Part shown: piece by piece, positions 1 through 14,000 of the stretch
Position numbering within the stretch: the stretch's first letter is position 1
Layout of the letters: the number at the start of each line of letters is the position of its first letter
From: Plutella xylostella
Lineage: Eukaryota > Arthropoda > Insecta > Lepidoptera > Plutellidae
Direction: 5' to 3'
DNA: 64,000 nt
NCBI RefSeq assembly: GCF_932276165.1
Contig: NC_063983.1
Location: 6,889,501-6,953,500 of the forward strand
Program-made: the position numbers and the translations under genes
The notes under the pieces: model-generated
Databases searched by the model: none
Told to the model about the DNA's origin: nothing
Seen by the model: only the letters and a program-made list of their open reading frames with translations

Positions 1-936
1 TACTTTTAATGACTTTAGTTCGTTTTCCATTGTTTAATTTGTTTAAATTCACTTCACTTAAGCTTTATAATGCACTTTTATAGCCTTTTTATCACACAAA
101 CACTGAACTCGATGTTTTGTTTACGAAGTGTCGTCCGTCACCTGTCAACTGTGACAGATACGCAGTACTGCCAACCTCAGGAACAAAACTGGCCCGTCAC
201 GTCAATGTGACAGAACAGTCAGGCTACCAACCTCACCGCAAAAGTGAAGTGACGTCACGTTTGTCACAAACGAAAAGGAGGTAGATGCACAAGCGTCTAC
301 CTACACCTCCAGATATTGCTCCGCCAGAAGTGAAAATGTTTAAAAACTCACGAATGTCCGTAAGCTTACCGCCGCCGCTGCAATATGTTGTAGTGGAGCT
401 TAAGGTGTATGATCACCTTAGATCACACTTATCTCTGAATACTCTGAAATACACTGCAATCCAAACTGTTGAGCGTGCACGCACGTGCCGCTTTGCTCAC
501 AACTGCACAACTTTTGTTTATATCTATTATTATTTGTTTTATCGAAGGACCACTTTCGCATGTATAAATAAAATGCGAAGTGGGTTTAGTGGACTGTATT
601 TTATTCATTTTAAGTTAAATTTCAAATAGAGTTGCCGTCCATGGGCAATGGAAAAATCAGAAGGGGCGAATTGCCACATGCAAAAAATAAATAAGAAATG
701 ACATTTGCAACACGCAGTGTTGCCAGAAATTACTTACTAATATCTACACTAACTTTATGTTTAAAACATTTTTGAACATTATTTATAAGTAGGTAAATTG
801 AAGGGTCTGAAAACTAAATCATGTGGCGATATGGTGACGTCATCGTCAGACGACTTCTGTCTAAACCCCTTATCCCGCACTGGTGCAGATTGATGATTAT
901 GATGAAGTGAATGAAACAATTTACTTTCTTCCACAG
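1..936. other. Upstream or intronic DNA without a recognised gene
   Basis: No coding region is convincing here. The 114-codon open frame at 285-629 has no recognisable domain and no neighbouring splice sites that fit. The stretch ends in a pyrimidine tract and AG (921-936) that serves the first visible receptor exon, so at least its right part is intron of that gene. Confidence 0.5.
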
Positions 937-3900
937 GGTTGGTGGACGTTTCCTTACTACAGTTGCGAGGCGAAGCGATGGCTGCTCTCCTACACTGTGC
1001 CGGTGCCTACAGTTAGAGAGTGAGTTAACCCTGCCTACTTTTACTTAACCTTAGTAGGGATGGGATTGTGTTATGGATTTCACGTTATTTTTAAACTTTA
1101 ACCCAACACAATAACAGTAGGCTCGCGCCTAGCCTGCTCGTAGGAAAATAAACCAGGACCCGATTCCGTTGAATGACCCTCGCAGTCCAAGACCCGATCA
1201 TCACGAGTACCATGGGAGCAGACTTTCGATCCGCCCGTCATATGAAAATGAAAATGAAAATAGTTTATTGTTCAAAACATTTCAATACAATAAAATAGCC
1301 AGAGCCCCTATGCTAGGTTAAAAACCTGTATTACTGGGTACTCCGCCCCACTACCAGCACGGGTTACAAAAAGAACAATAATAAAATTAAACTTAATTAA
1401 ATTAAATAATGAAGATGGCAATTTTAAATTTAATTTAATTAGTAATAATTACACTTTGGATCTCTACTTGTTACTCTCCGAGAGTTATTCATAGTAAATC
1501 AGGAACAATTTTGCCTTACAATAACGAATTAAGTACCTACGTTTTCCTTTGCAGTTTAAAAGGCGTGGTGAATCTGGACATAGACATTTCAAACCTAGAG
1601 ATCAACCAATGTGAGCCCGACCCCCTGACTGAAAACGACAACCAAATATACTCATTCTACGGAACACACAAATGCCCTAATGAAACCACTTACGTAAGTT
1701 ACAACGTGTTTATTATATATTTTTTAATCCCAGGCCGGGAATCGCACCTGGTGTTTTTCCAAAATCTCGTTTATCTTTCTTTGTAAGTACTTGTACCTAT
1801 TAATCTACTTTTACTACACTAACTTACTTCCCATACCCACCTACAGTGAAACTATAAAGTCCTGAAATTAATGTTTGAGGAACTAAAATTTTCTAGGTAA
1901 AAGCAACAATTTACGCTTGGTTGCAATTAGGAAGATGAAGAAAAATATTCGTAGTCAAGCTAGTGAAGTTATTTATCGAGTTTTAATACAATGTGTAGCG
2001 GAACATCAAGCTGGACTTATTTTGTCGAATTTGGAGGATGTTTACGCTCGAACAGCGTCTATGACGGGTATGTAGCATTGTACAAATTGTAATAACTCAT
2101 TTTTTATTAGTACCAACGCATCATTTATCGATAAACCTAGGTTTAGAGCCCAAGTCGAACATTGTTTACATATCAATGATTGTAGGTTTCATCTGGTTTC
2201 AGTTGAGTCAAACCTTAACATTTTGATACTTGATGATATATTTTTTGTTTACTTACTAAATTCACATTGTGTGAATTTGGTAGTATTGTGTAACTCAAAA
2301 AGATTTTTTATTTTATTTTATAGTTACATCGGACCAGCGTGCCAAAGAGGGCAAAATATGTAATATTTCTAATTCCTGGAAGAAACAGAACTGGCCGTCC
2401 AAAAAGAGAAATTGATGTCTTTACTATGTGTGCCCTTCGTCAACAGATCCAGTTTTTTTATACAGTTGTAATAACGTTATCTAAATAAATATTTATTGGT
2501 TTCACTATTAGCCTTCATATTAACACCTTCTAGCTTGTATAAGAACTTTTTTGTGGATGATAAGTTGTTTTTAAAATACATAAATAGGTAGAAAGTTAAC
2601 AGGCAAAATTTCAAGTATCAAAGTCAGTTATGTTTCGCTATATAGGGTTGCTACATGAAAGATAGCAGTGCCCTCATTTAATTTCAGGACTTTATAGTTT
2701 CACTGTACATCGTATGGCTTATGGCTAAGGAAGATCTTCATTTTCAAATTTCCGGCTACACTTGCGTTTAAATAACCGTACCGCTGGCATTTATAAGAAG
2801 ATATGGGAAAGAGGAAATAGAACCTCCTACTTGCCCTCCGAAACATAATATCTTAGTTATTATTATGAGGGTGAAAAGGTTTCCTTTAATGGCAAGGATA
2901 GTTTCATAAAAATCGGTTAATCCATTCACTCAAAATTCACACATTTGTCACGCGGTTACTATTTCACTTACATATGTTTCGACGTTCGAGTTTCGACGTG
3001 ATAATAATACCTACCTATAAAAATCATTCTATATACTACTTTTTGTTACCTATAACGAATAGTACAAAGCCACAAATATGATAACTTCATTGCTAGCTGG
3101 AAGAAATTGCATTTTATTAATACACCCACCTTTTATAATTTACTGTGTTTTTTCATTTACAATGTATTTGTCTATCTATCTATACCTACTGTGTGCAATA
3201 AAGTTTTCACAAGTAAATATATTGGGCCAGCATAAACCCTCCCACAGGGATCAGACCTAGAAGGGCTATTTTATTTATAGTTTTATAGTTTGTATAATAT
3301 ACAGGGTGTTGCAAAATTGGTATACTAAGTCGAAACCTACATGTGCAGCATGGTATATCTAAGCCTGAAACTGAAATCAGAATTTGAAAATTCGCGAAAA
3401 AAAAAATCATTTTCCATAGAAACTTTGTTGGTCACGTGACTATGGAAAATGAATTTTTTTTTCGCGAATTTTCAAATTCTGATTTCAGTTTCAGGCTTAG
3501 ATATGCCATGCTGCGCATGTAGGTTTCGACTTAGTATACCCTTTTTGCAACACCCTGTATAGGTAGTTTAGGTTGTAACATAGTGTATTATTTATTATTA
3601 GGCTTAAGTTAATTATTATATAGTACCTATTTCATTTTAATTTTTTCCTCTAAATAAATGAATTTCACTTCAGTAATTATCAGTAAAAAAGTAAATATAC
3701 TTAAATATTTCCAGTGCGACTACTCACCGAACCGCGAGATGAGCGCCTGGTCCCCGGGCTGGGCGCGCGGCTCGTACGTCTGCCGGTGCCGCGCCGGGCA
3801 CTACTCCACGCACCACCCCGACGGGTTCAACGGCTCTTTAGTGGAAAGTATGTGTGAATTGCTGGCTGTTTGGAGAATGTTCTTTGCCGAGTTTTTGTCA

Positions 3901-5003
3901 GAAAAAAATAGCAGCTGTCACCTGTCAAATAGACTGTCACTTTTTTCTTCTCTGAAACTTTTTGCGCGGCGACTATTTTGTATTTTGATTTGTGGTTTCT
4001 TTTTTTTTGTAAAATTCATATAAGTATTCATTTGTTTGGTGAGTATAATAATAAGTTTTAATTGCCTATCTAATTATTTCCACTATCAAAACCTCCCAAA
4101 AGGTAGTTAAAGTAAAAATTAATTCAATGGATTCTTATTAGGTATTTACGATTCCTCAACCTGTTGCAAATGTTGTGGTACAAAGTTTAGTAACTTCTAG
4201 TTTATATTTTTCAAAATAAATAGGTAATTTATTTTTAGAACTTACTTCACTCCACGTTCGTAAAAACTTACAAATAAAAGGGCCGCAAAGTACTCTTACC
4301 TCTTAAGCTGCGTACAGACCGGTCCAACGAACGCCCAACGAAAGCCCAATCATCATCATCATTATCAGTCCGTATCTGCCCACTGCTGGGTATAAGCCTA
4401 TCACGCCATCTCTTCCGGTCCTGTGCGAGTCTAGTCCAGTGTCTACCGGCCACCTTAACAATGTCATCAGACCATCGGGCCGGCGGTCTGCCTATTCCTC
4501 GTTTGCCAGTTCTTGGCCACCACTCTGTGACTGCCCCAGTCCACCTGCCGTCGTCCCTCCTTACCAAGTGTCCTGCCCATCTCCACTTTAATCTTGTGAT
4601 TCGGCTACGCACGTCATCCACACGAGTTTTACGTCGAATTTCGACATTGGGCACACGATCCACAAGAGAGATGCCGAGCAAGGCGCGCTCCATCGCCCTT
4701 TGTGCGACTTTTATTTTGTGCATGTTGGCTTTAGTGAGCGTCCATGTTTCGGCTCCGTAAGTGAGGATAGGCAGAACACACTGATTGAACACCTTAGCCA
4801 ATATAACTAACTAACTAACTAATAACTCTAAATAAGTCATGTCTAACCTTTTATTTCATTCCATTTCCAGTTGCATATCAAGAGTACGAGGAGAATGGCC
4901 TCGAGCAGTGGAGCGGTCCGTTCGAGTGCCAGCAGTGCGCGCCGGGCTGCGACACGTGTCGGGGCCCAGAGCCCTGCCTGGCTACTTACAACTGGTCCTT
5001 TCG
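937..5003 (+). CDS. Gpr158-like: Receptor ectodomain exons 1-4
   Basis: Exon 1 (937-1019) ends with two bases of a split codon. Exon 2 (1555-1693) restores the frame and ends in phase 0. Exon 3 (3715-3847) is GC-rich and ends one base into a codon. Exon 4 (4871-5003) completes it and ends two bases into the next codon. Together they carry at least ten cysteines and two N-glycosylation-type sites (NETT, NGS), as expected for an extracellular ligand-binding and cysteine-rich stalk region. Confidence 0.9.
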
Positions 5004-8000
5004 GTAAACATTTCACATAAATACTAGGTATTGTTTGCCTCCTGGCAGTCATGCTGATTACCTGACTGCCCAGGCTGTGTAATTAGTGCCCCCGCAAACT
5101 AGGCAGCCTGGCAGCCAATAAAACATACCATGACATTTTATAGGAGCCCGGCACTAGGCAGCCACCAATTCCCATTTATTTTACTGGCTGCCTCAGCCAG
5201 GCTGGGGGCCCTTACGGTACAATCTATAGTCCTTAAGGTTAAACCCAAGGCCCACTAGGTAGTTACTGGATATTGGGAGGTAAATATAACTGGAGAATGG
5301 CCTCGAATGTTGCCAGCAGTGCGACACGTGCCGCGGGCCCGAGCCCTGCCTGGCTACTTATAACTGGTCCTTTCGGTAAACATCTTTCGGTCAACCAAGG
5401 CTTGCTGCTCCAGTTTACTCGGGAGCTAGGCTGGCTGATCTGAAACTAAGGGGATATGTACAAGGGTTCCACTGGAGAGAGCTATGTGCGGGAACCTCGT
5501 CCCCTCTCAGAATAGGTAAGCATCTGATGTAACTACTCAAATTTTAAAGATGTTTTATGCTGCCTATGCAAGAAGTACTTACCCAAATAAAAAAAGAATC
5601 ATCTCCGAAATCTATCTGAATGTGCAATGCTGAAGGTGTAATCAATGAATTAATTTATAATTTAATTATATTTATTTTTAATTTAAAACCATTACTAATT
5701 TAAGTTCATTGTTACTAACAAAATATGGATTAATCCGAAATAAATGATTTATTATAATGAAATGGGTTGGGTTGTTGGGTTTAAACTTTAAACCTATATT
5801 TTATTGCCATCTATTATATCCATTATATGCCTCAACTGTTAGACTTGTAAAATATTAAAAAAATATATATGGTTTTTTAAGCTTTGTTAAAAGATGCCAT
5901 ATCATAGATATCCCTGAAAATTGCCGGTCCAACCAAGTTTTTTTTCTTCAAATATGGTAAAGAAAAAAAAGAGTGTTATTTTCATCAATCTGTTCCCAAT
6001 CTTATGGTGTAAGAAATGATGTTTATGTGCTTACTGTATTAAAATTCCCCCACTCTCCGTTCCAGGATATCCCTGCTAGTGATATCGGTGAGCTGCGCCG
6101 TGCTGACGGTGCTGCTGGCGGCGTACACCCGCCGGCACCGCCGCGTCAAGGTGTTCCGCGTGGCCAGCCCCGTGTTCCTCACCATCACGCTCCTCGGGTG
6201 TGCTATCATGTATATGGAGGTGAGATGGTGGATGAAAATGGTTTATTTAAGACTAGTGAACCCGCGCGCTTCGCTTCGCCTTAAAAAGGCTTCCCGTGGA
6301 AATTCCGGGATAAAAAGTAGCCTATGTTCTTTCTCAGGGTCTTGACCGTATGTATACCAAATTTCATTCGAATCCGTTCAGTAGTTTTGGCGTGAAAAAG
6401 TAACAGACAGACAGGCAGACTTTCGCATTTAATAATATTAGTAAGGATCAACACAGTCCATAAAGATGGTAAGATAAGGAATGTGGTTTATACTCTTGAA
6501 TACTGTTAGAAAGTAACCTGCCCCAGCTCCATGACATCTTTAACTACGTAAAGCCAAACCAGGAATATAAAAACCCTGTATTAAGAGCGCCACATTCGCG
6601 TTGAGGACTGCAACACTAAGTATAGTCATACCAATGTGAATTGGCCATGCTCAAATTTATAATAGTAATGTATTTATGATTTATTTTGAAAAGAGTGTGA
6701 GTAGCTCAGTGAGAGGATATATCCTATGGGTTATTTGGAACTTAAGTAACATGACGTGTACTAACAGTCTAAAGGTGAAGGAAAACATCGTGCACACCCA
6801 CATTTATATTACAGTTGTGTAGGTATTTACCTTGTAGGTACTCATTAACGGCAATTTGAAAATAGATAAAATGATCTAAAGGCATATTTGCTGAAATGGT
6901 TTTAAGCATTCAAAAGACAAGAGTAAGTGGCTTATTATTTTCCATCCTTACAGGAATTCGAAATAAAGTACATCTTAGCCTCTTACAGGTTTGCATGCAG
7001 AACTAAAATATGTGTAGGTATAATCAGTCAAAATTAGAACCTAAATATTCAACCGATTTCATATGTAGGTATTCATATGATATATTTCAGATGTCTCGGA
7101 TTCGCCGTCCCTTGATGAATCGCTTTCACTGCCACCAAGATTAATAATCAATTTTTCAATTTCTGTTTCAACTATTGTAATGTAGTTAATAAAAACTACA
7201 GTAATAGCTTAAAAATTTGCCAATTTATTTGCTCATACTATACTATACACCTACAAGTCATTTTGACAATAGCATCAGTTATGTTATCAAGAGAAATAAA
7301 GTCCAATCCCACGGACTTTTACTCCGATAAATACTTGTGTTTGTGGTAAATTAGTTTCCTTTCACGGCTATGGATAGTTTTCGGCATTTAGAAACACAAA
7401 AAACTCACAAAAGCTATAATAAACACTACGCATTGACAGCACCACAGTTTGACAGCAATAGACAAATGACATTTTGAGTTTATGACACTTTGTGATACCA
7501 GTGCAAGAAAAAAGTTCTATTGCTTTTCCGCAATATGGCGAGGGTTTTTATATTCCTGGTTTGGCTATAGATACCAGTGACTATATTGCGATCTATGTTG
7601 AATACAGAGATGTTATGGCTAAAACACGTTTACCCACAAAGATAAACATACCATTCCGCAACATCTATTGTCCGTAAACTGATATTATAATCATGGGGTA
7701 CACTACATAAATCCGAATTACTTTTTTACGAATATGAAAATAACGATTTTTAAAATTACGAATTTCATAGTTCCGAATAATTCACAATCCCGAATTTCAA
7801 GTTTCCGAATAACGAAAATCACGATTAGTCAATAAACGAAATTTCAAACAACATATTTATTAAAATCACGAAAGTCAATTTTCCGAATATTATTATTTCG
7901 ATGTTTTAAAAGTACGACCTTTTATTATAACGAATTATTAAAATTACGAATCCCGAACTTTTAATATTCCTAAAATACAAATTCCCGAATGTATCTTAGT

Positions 8001-11000
8001 TAACAAGAAATAGTTAATAAGAATAGTGTGTTTATTAACAGCATAATCCGTATACAATTTAACAATATTTTTTAAGCTATATTATGTGAAACGCTCCGCT
8101 CCGCTTCGCTGCGCTCCGCTTTGTTTTTCGATATCTATGTGCACCTAACACGCTCCTCCTCGCTTTGCTCGTCGTCGCACCTATCTTTAGATTTAGGTCC
8201 TAAGGTTTTTAAGGTTCATCACCGTAAAAATCCGAGCAATTTCATTGCTTTGTTGTGTTACTTAACAACAAATACTACAAATAGTTTTCTATTTACAATA
8301 TTTTTACTCTATATTTGAAAGGTTTAGGTCCTAAGGTTTTTAAGGTTAAACACCATAAAATTCCGAGCAATTGTTTTGCTCTATATTTGAAACGCTCCGC
8401 TCCGCTTCGCTGCGCTCCGCTTTGTTTTTCGATATCTATGTGCACCTAACACGCTCCTCCTCGCTTTGCTCGTCGTCGCACCTATCTTTAGGTTTTGGGT
8501 CTAAGGTTGTTAAGACGTTTACGGTTTTTTTTGTCAAAATCACGAATTATCACATTTTCGATCGGGATTTGAATTTTTCGTGATTATAATAAATCGGTAT
8601 TTTATTTTTCGTATGCTTGAGTAATCGTATTTTTTAACGTTCGTGTATTTGACAATCGTAATAACAAATCTTCGTGATTATAATATTCGAAATTATAATT
8701 TACGTGATTTTTAGAATTCGGCATTTAAAAAAATCGGTATTGCAATATTTCGTAAATTACATATTCGGTGTTTTCAAATTCGGAAAAAAGTTTTTCGGAA
8801 TATTTGGGTGTTCCCATAATCATGGGATCATCACTTAAAGAAACTTTCCTACATTAAGTTATCCTATTTACATAAGTACTACATCACATTATGTGTCTTA
8901 TTCCAGATGGCAGCCATCTTCCCTGTGCTGGACAGGTATTCGTGTATAGCCACCAAGTGGACGCGGCATATGGGGTTCTGCATCACATACACAGCTCTTC
9001 TTATGAAGACTTGGAGGTGAATATTATCATCATAAGCCCATCCACTGCTAGACATTGTGTAGGCCTCTATCAAGGAATGCTACAACACTCTTTGTTCAGT
9101 TTAGATCACCCTGATATTGCTGGCTACCTAATCTCGTCGGTCTATAAACTCTACAAGTTCGATAAGGGCATCCTACCCCAAATGTGCCAGTTTGTAATCT
9201 TCAGCCAGAAACTCTACCTCAATATATTAGTACTACAGGAAAAGTATTTCCTCCCCAGGGTATCACTAACCTACCGCGTCAAATCAGCGCACAAGCTAAA
9301 GCTAACAGACAAGCAGTTACTACAGTGGATGGCGCCGATCCTGCTCATCATGTTGGTTTATTTGTGCACGTGGACGCTGTCCGCGCCGCCTTCTGCTGAA
9401 GATGTGAGTGTATTTAGCTATTTAGTATGGGGTACCTCAAGGAAGTGTCCTGGCTTCTACAGTCTTTCTTATATTCATTAAGCATTTTTCTAATTATTAT
9501 GTTTTTTTTTTGTTTCCAGATAACAGACAATAAAGGCTTGAAGTTCAAGCAGTGTACTTATAATTGGTGGGATCACAGCTTAGCGATAGGTATGTAATTT
9601 TGAGTTTAATTTTAATAAAACTAAAATATATGCTAAGTATAAAATACATCTGTCGCACTATACATTGCGGTGTTCATAAGGCTCGCAGACAAACAAACAA
9701 TATTAAAATGAGGCCTACATTTCGGGTCCACTATTTTCATAAGTACTGATTCTTTATCAGAGGCGATCCTAATAGAAAAATCGAGATTATTCGACAACTA
9801 ACCAACAAAAAACTGTCTTCCATTCCAGGTGAAATTCTATTCCTGCTGTGGGGAGTGCGAGTGTGCTACCGAGTTAGACACGCCGAGAGTCTCTACAACG
9901 AGGCGCGGCTGATCTCCATCGCCATCTACAACATATTCACCGTCAACTCGCTCATGATCGCCTTCCAGTGAGTATTGTGTGCAGTGGTTGTCTGGTAGAG
10001 ATTGCTTCCTGTAGTGAGTGCTTCCCTCCGTACAATTAGGTACTATTGATGGATTTAGGTATCATATAAATGATAATAACTTTTTAAAGCTTATTCTTAC
10101 GTATATCATTACTATAGCTATAACTTTTACTTAATAGTTACGTACTTACCTTTTACATAAATAGGTACCTACGGCTAACACCTTATAGTATACCAACCTA
10201 TTATAATTATCTTCTAATGTTCCTGTTTTTGTATTTCAGCTTATTGATCCTGCCCCAAGCCGGTCCGGACATCAAGTACCTGCTCGGCTTCATCAGAACA
10301 CAACTGTCGACGTCCACCACTGTGCTACTAGTGTTCCTTCCTAAGGTAACCTAGTTTTAATATTCAATATTCTATTTAGTGTATTAATTGTTTTTAACAC
10401 AACATGATTGTAGCATACTTCTGGATGAAGGTCTCCTTTAGTATGCGAGAAAACGTAAACTTTTATAGTTTTTTACAAACTATCAAACCCGTACTAGACC
10501 TACAGGACGTGATTCGCAAGTGACTGTCTCTTGCAAATAACTAGTATAACCCTATACATTATTCTAGTTATTATTATAAGACTTAAAACGTTAGCTATGT
10601 AGATTTTTAATTTCAATTACTTTTAAGACAATATGGGTACCTATGCATTACCTGAAATAAATGATTATTATAGTGTATTCTATTCTATTCTCTGTGGAGG
10701 TGTAAGTACCTGCACCTGGCTCTCTCGATTGGAACCTTTGTGCATATCCCCAAGGTCTAAACTGCCTTCCTAAGCTTGGACCATTTCCCACCACGCTGGT
10801 TCACTGCGGGTTGGTGGGTTCACATATCTAGATGTGCAAAATCTAGATATGCAGGTTTCCTCACGATGTTTTCCTTCACCGTAAGAGTGATGGTATACAT
10901 TGTACTTAAGTTAAAAGAACTCATTGGTACATGTCAGCGCCGGGATTCGAACCCGCATCTCTGGCGTGAGAAGCGGGCGCTTACCCGACTGACGTACCAC

Positions 11001-14000
11001 CGCTCTATTATAGTGTATAAACAATCTGCTCCCCACACCCCCAGGTGCTACGAGTGCTGCGCGGCACGGGCGACACGTGGGACTCGGGGGCGCGCGCGCG
11101 CGGCGCCGCCTCCTCGCTCAACGGCATCGGCCTCGTGCCCGACGAGCCCGCCGACTTGTACCAGGAGAACGAGGAGCTCAAGGTACAAGCTAGTGTTAGA
11201 AGGAATTATTCACAACAGCTTTGTGACCGCTCTTATCTCGAGGAATAATACAGAATAGAAGAAAGTTGTCTATGAAATGTCTTGTCTATGGACTGAGGGT
11301 TTTCTGACGTTTCCGGCATCTTGTTATCAAGCATAAATTGCGCATGGCTTAATTTTAATTTAATCGAATCCTAGAAATATGAACACAGTAAGTGAGTATT
11401 TTAACGTTTAAAACTAGCAAGTAGCAAGCTACACAGGGGTGTAGCTACCACAGCTACATGATCGGAAGATTGTAATCCTAAAACTAACGGCATCGGCCTC
11501 GTGCCCGACGAGCCCGCAGACTTGTACCAGGAGAACGAGGAGCTCAAGGTATTCACTGACACAGTAGACAGGGACGTGGCAACGGGATCGGATAAGGTTG
11601 TAATTTGGGACACCCGAGTCATACACTGCCACGCATCACGCTGCTTCAGTTTGTACAGAATTTCAAGCACCATGCAGCGTAATTCGGGGCAATGAGAACC
11701 CCTTTATTCATATTGTGATGAATCATGAATCACGAGGATGATGATGAAATGTAGGAATGCCAGTCTCTTCCACTGAAATATAAGTAGGTAAACTGTTGTA
11801 GTACCTAACTAGATGAGAAGACCTACATATAAAATCCTCTAAGCACCTCTCAACGAGTTCAACGACCCACTGGGGTGGATATAATAAGTAACCATCATGA
11901 GTGCTTCCTTAGGTCTGCCAAGCATCCTCCACATACCTACCTTCTTATGCTAACCCTCCACATTCCCTGTAGTCCCGTTGACGTCATTATATTTTCCCTG
12001 TAGTCCCGTTGTCCCCGTAACTGTGTCCCCGTTACGGGGACAACGGGACGTCATTATATTTTCGTTCCGTTGTCCCCTTTGCGGGCAATAGTTAACGGGG
12101 ACAACGGGCCGTCAAATTTTTACGTGTCGTTGTCCCTTCCGAATTCTATTAGCACGAAAAGGACAAAATAAAATGAAACAAAAGGTTACATACTCGGCTT
12201 TAGGTAATGGGCAATGTCCGAAAAAATTCGACAACGCTCATAATTTTTCTGATGATAGGAATAACCCTCCATATCATCCTAAAAAAATCTCAGATTTTTT
12301 CTATGCGTTAGTAATTTTATAAAAATAAAAACATTTCAAGTTTCACAAAACGGAGATTCTACGGACTTTAGGACTTTTCCATCGTCTCAATGAGCAATAA
12401 AAAAAAAATATGACCGGTATGAATGTTCAAAATGGTACAGTGCCACAAACCTATCTGTTCCGGTGAGAGCTCACGTAAATGTCTAATATTTCTTGATTCT
12501 CTAAGATATTAAGTTTGCCCGTAGTGGTAATTCACCCTTGCGGTTCTAATAAACCCATCTAATCTGTATGAATATAGAATTCATTACTAAATAATGATAT
12601 ATGGATCAATTTAGTTCGGTTTCATCGGAACTGAAAAGTTTGTCGCACTATAAGTGTAGTTACGGAATCTCTCATTGGTTGGACTGATTTAGAATAATCC
12701 TATGAGAGTTTTGCAAACAACAATCTTAACTGTGCTTTTGTTTCGCGGCAGTATTTCGTCGTGCCGTTAGCGCATCCTTTAAAATTTACACGTTCATCAA
12801 ATTTGCCAAATTATCACCCAGGTTAGTTATGAATTGATCTAAGCTAAAAAAAGCGATTTCATGTGAAGATATTATATAAAATCCATGAAATAAAAATATA
12901 TACTTGTGTTTTTTAAAGTTTATTTTGAGAACGGGGACAACGGGTCTGATTTTTAATTTTTTTATTAAGTGCCGCTGTCCCCGTTGAGGAGCTCACGTCC
13001 AACGGGGACAACGGGCCTGATTTTATTTATTTTCTGAAAGTACCGTTGTCCCCGTTTAACGGGGACAAGAATTACGAGGACAGCGGGACTACAGGCCACA
13101 TTCCCCTATTCCAAGAGGAAGTGCAGAAGCTGGCGGCGCGTATAAGTATTTTTATAACCGTTCTTTGCGACGAAGCGATGCGACGCAACACACCACTTAC
13201 CATCATAAGTGCTTCATTATGTCAAGCATCTTCCCAAAACCTTATGCTAATCCTCCACACCCCCTTTTTCTAGGAGGAAGTCCAGAAGCTGGCCGCCCAG
13301 ATCGAGTTCATGAAGATCGTGCAGATGGAGATGCACAACCGGCACCTGCGCCCGCGCCCCGGCTCCTACTTCGCCGCGCAGAGCCCGCTCATGCCCGCCA
13401 ACACGCAGGTAACTTACATTGAAATATTTAAAGATTGAAGTTGAAATCCTAACTAATATAATAAATGCGAAAGTAACTGTGTCTGTCTGTCTGTCTGTTA
13501 CTCTTTCACGCCAAAACTACTGAACGGATTTGAATGAAATTTGGTATACTCGTACATACGGTCTAGACCCTGGAAAAGAACATAGGTAGGCTACTTTTTA
13601 TCCCGGAATTCCCACGGGAAAACTTTTTAAGGCGAAGCGAAGCGCGCGGGAACAGCTAGTGTCAACATAAATTATTAAAGTTTCACAAAAAAAAACCGAT
13701 ACCAAATGACCCCAATATTTATCATTAATCCATTCCCATTCATCCCCTCCCTTCTTCTCGTAGATTGAGTAATAGCAGGAATGAGTATTGACAGTGACAG
13801 GACCAGTGGCGGCTGTACCTAAAGTGCGCCCGTGCAACGCACTACCATTTGAAAAACCTTCTAAATATGTACCTTCCTTCTTCCTATACCATACTAGGTA
13901 CCTACATTTTAAAAAAAACTTCACAAGAAATACCAATATAAAACCATAATACCTACCCTAAACAGAAATTTCATCAATCTGATTATCGTTACGACTTAAA

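Noticed and set aside
285..629. 114-codon open frame near the left edge
   Set aside because: No recognised domain, no usable splice context, and composition like the surrounding noncoding DNA.
5337..5378. Exon 4 copy as a mutually exclusive alternative exon
   Set aside because: Splicing from exon 3 into the AG before the copy shifts the frame and reaches a stop within the copy.
8121..8583. Two short similar proteins from repeated open frames
   Set aside because: They are the same 103-bp repeat read twice inside a transposon; no sign of translation.
10925..11005. tRNA gene on the minus strand
   Set aside because: It is the head of a SINE with a tail and 13-bp target duplication.
13597..13936. 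112-codon minus-strand frame
   Set aside because: It runs across a dispersed repeat and the hAT end, with no domain and no conserved neighbour.
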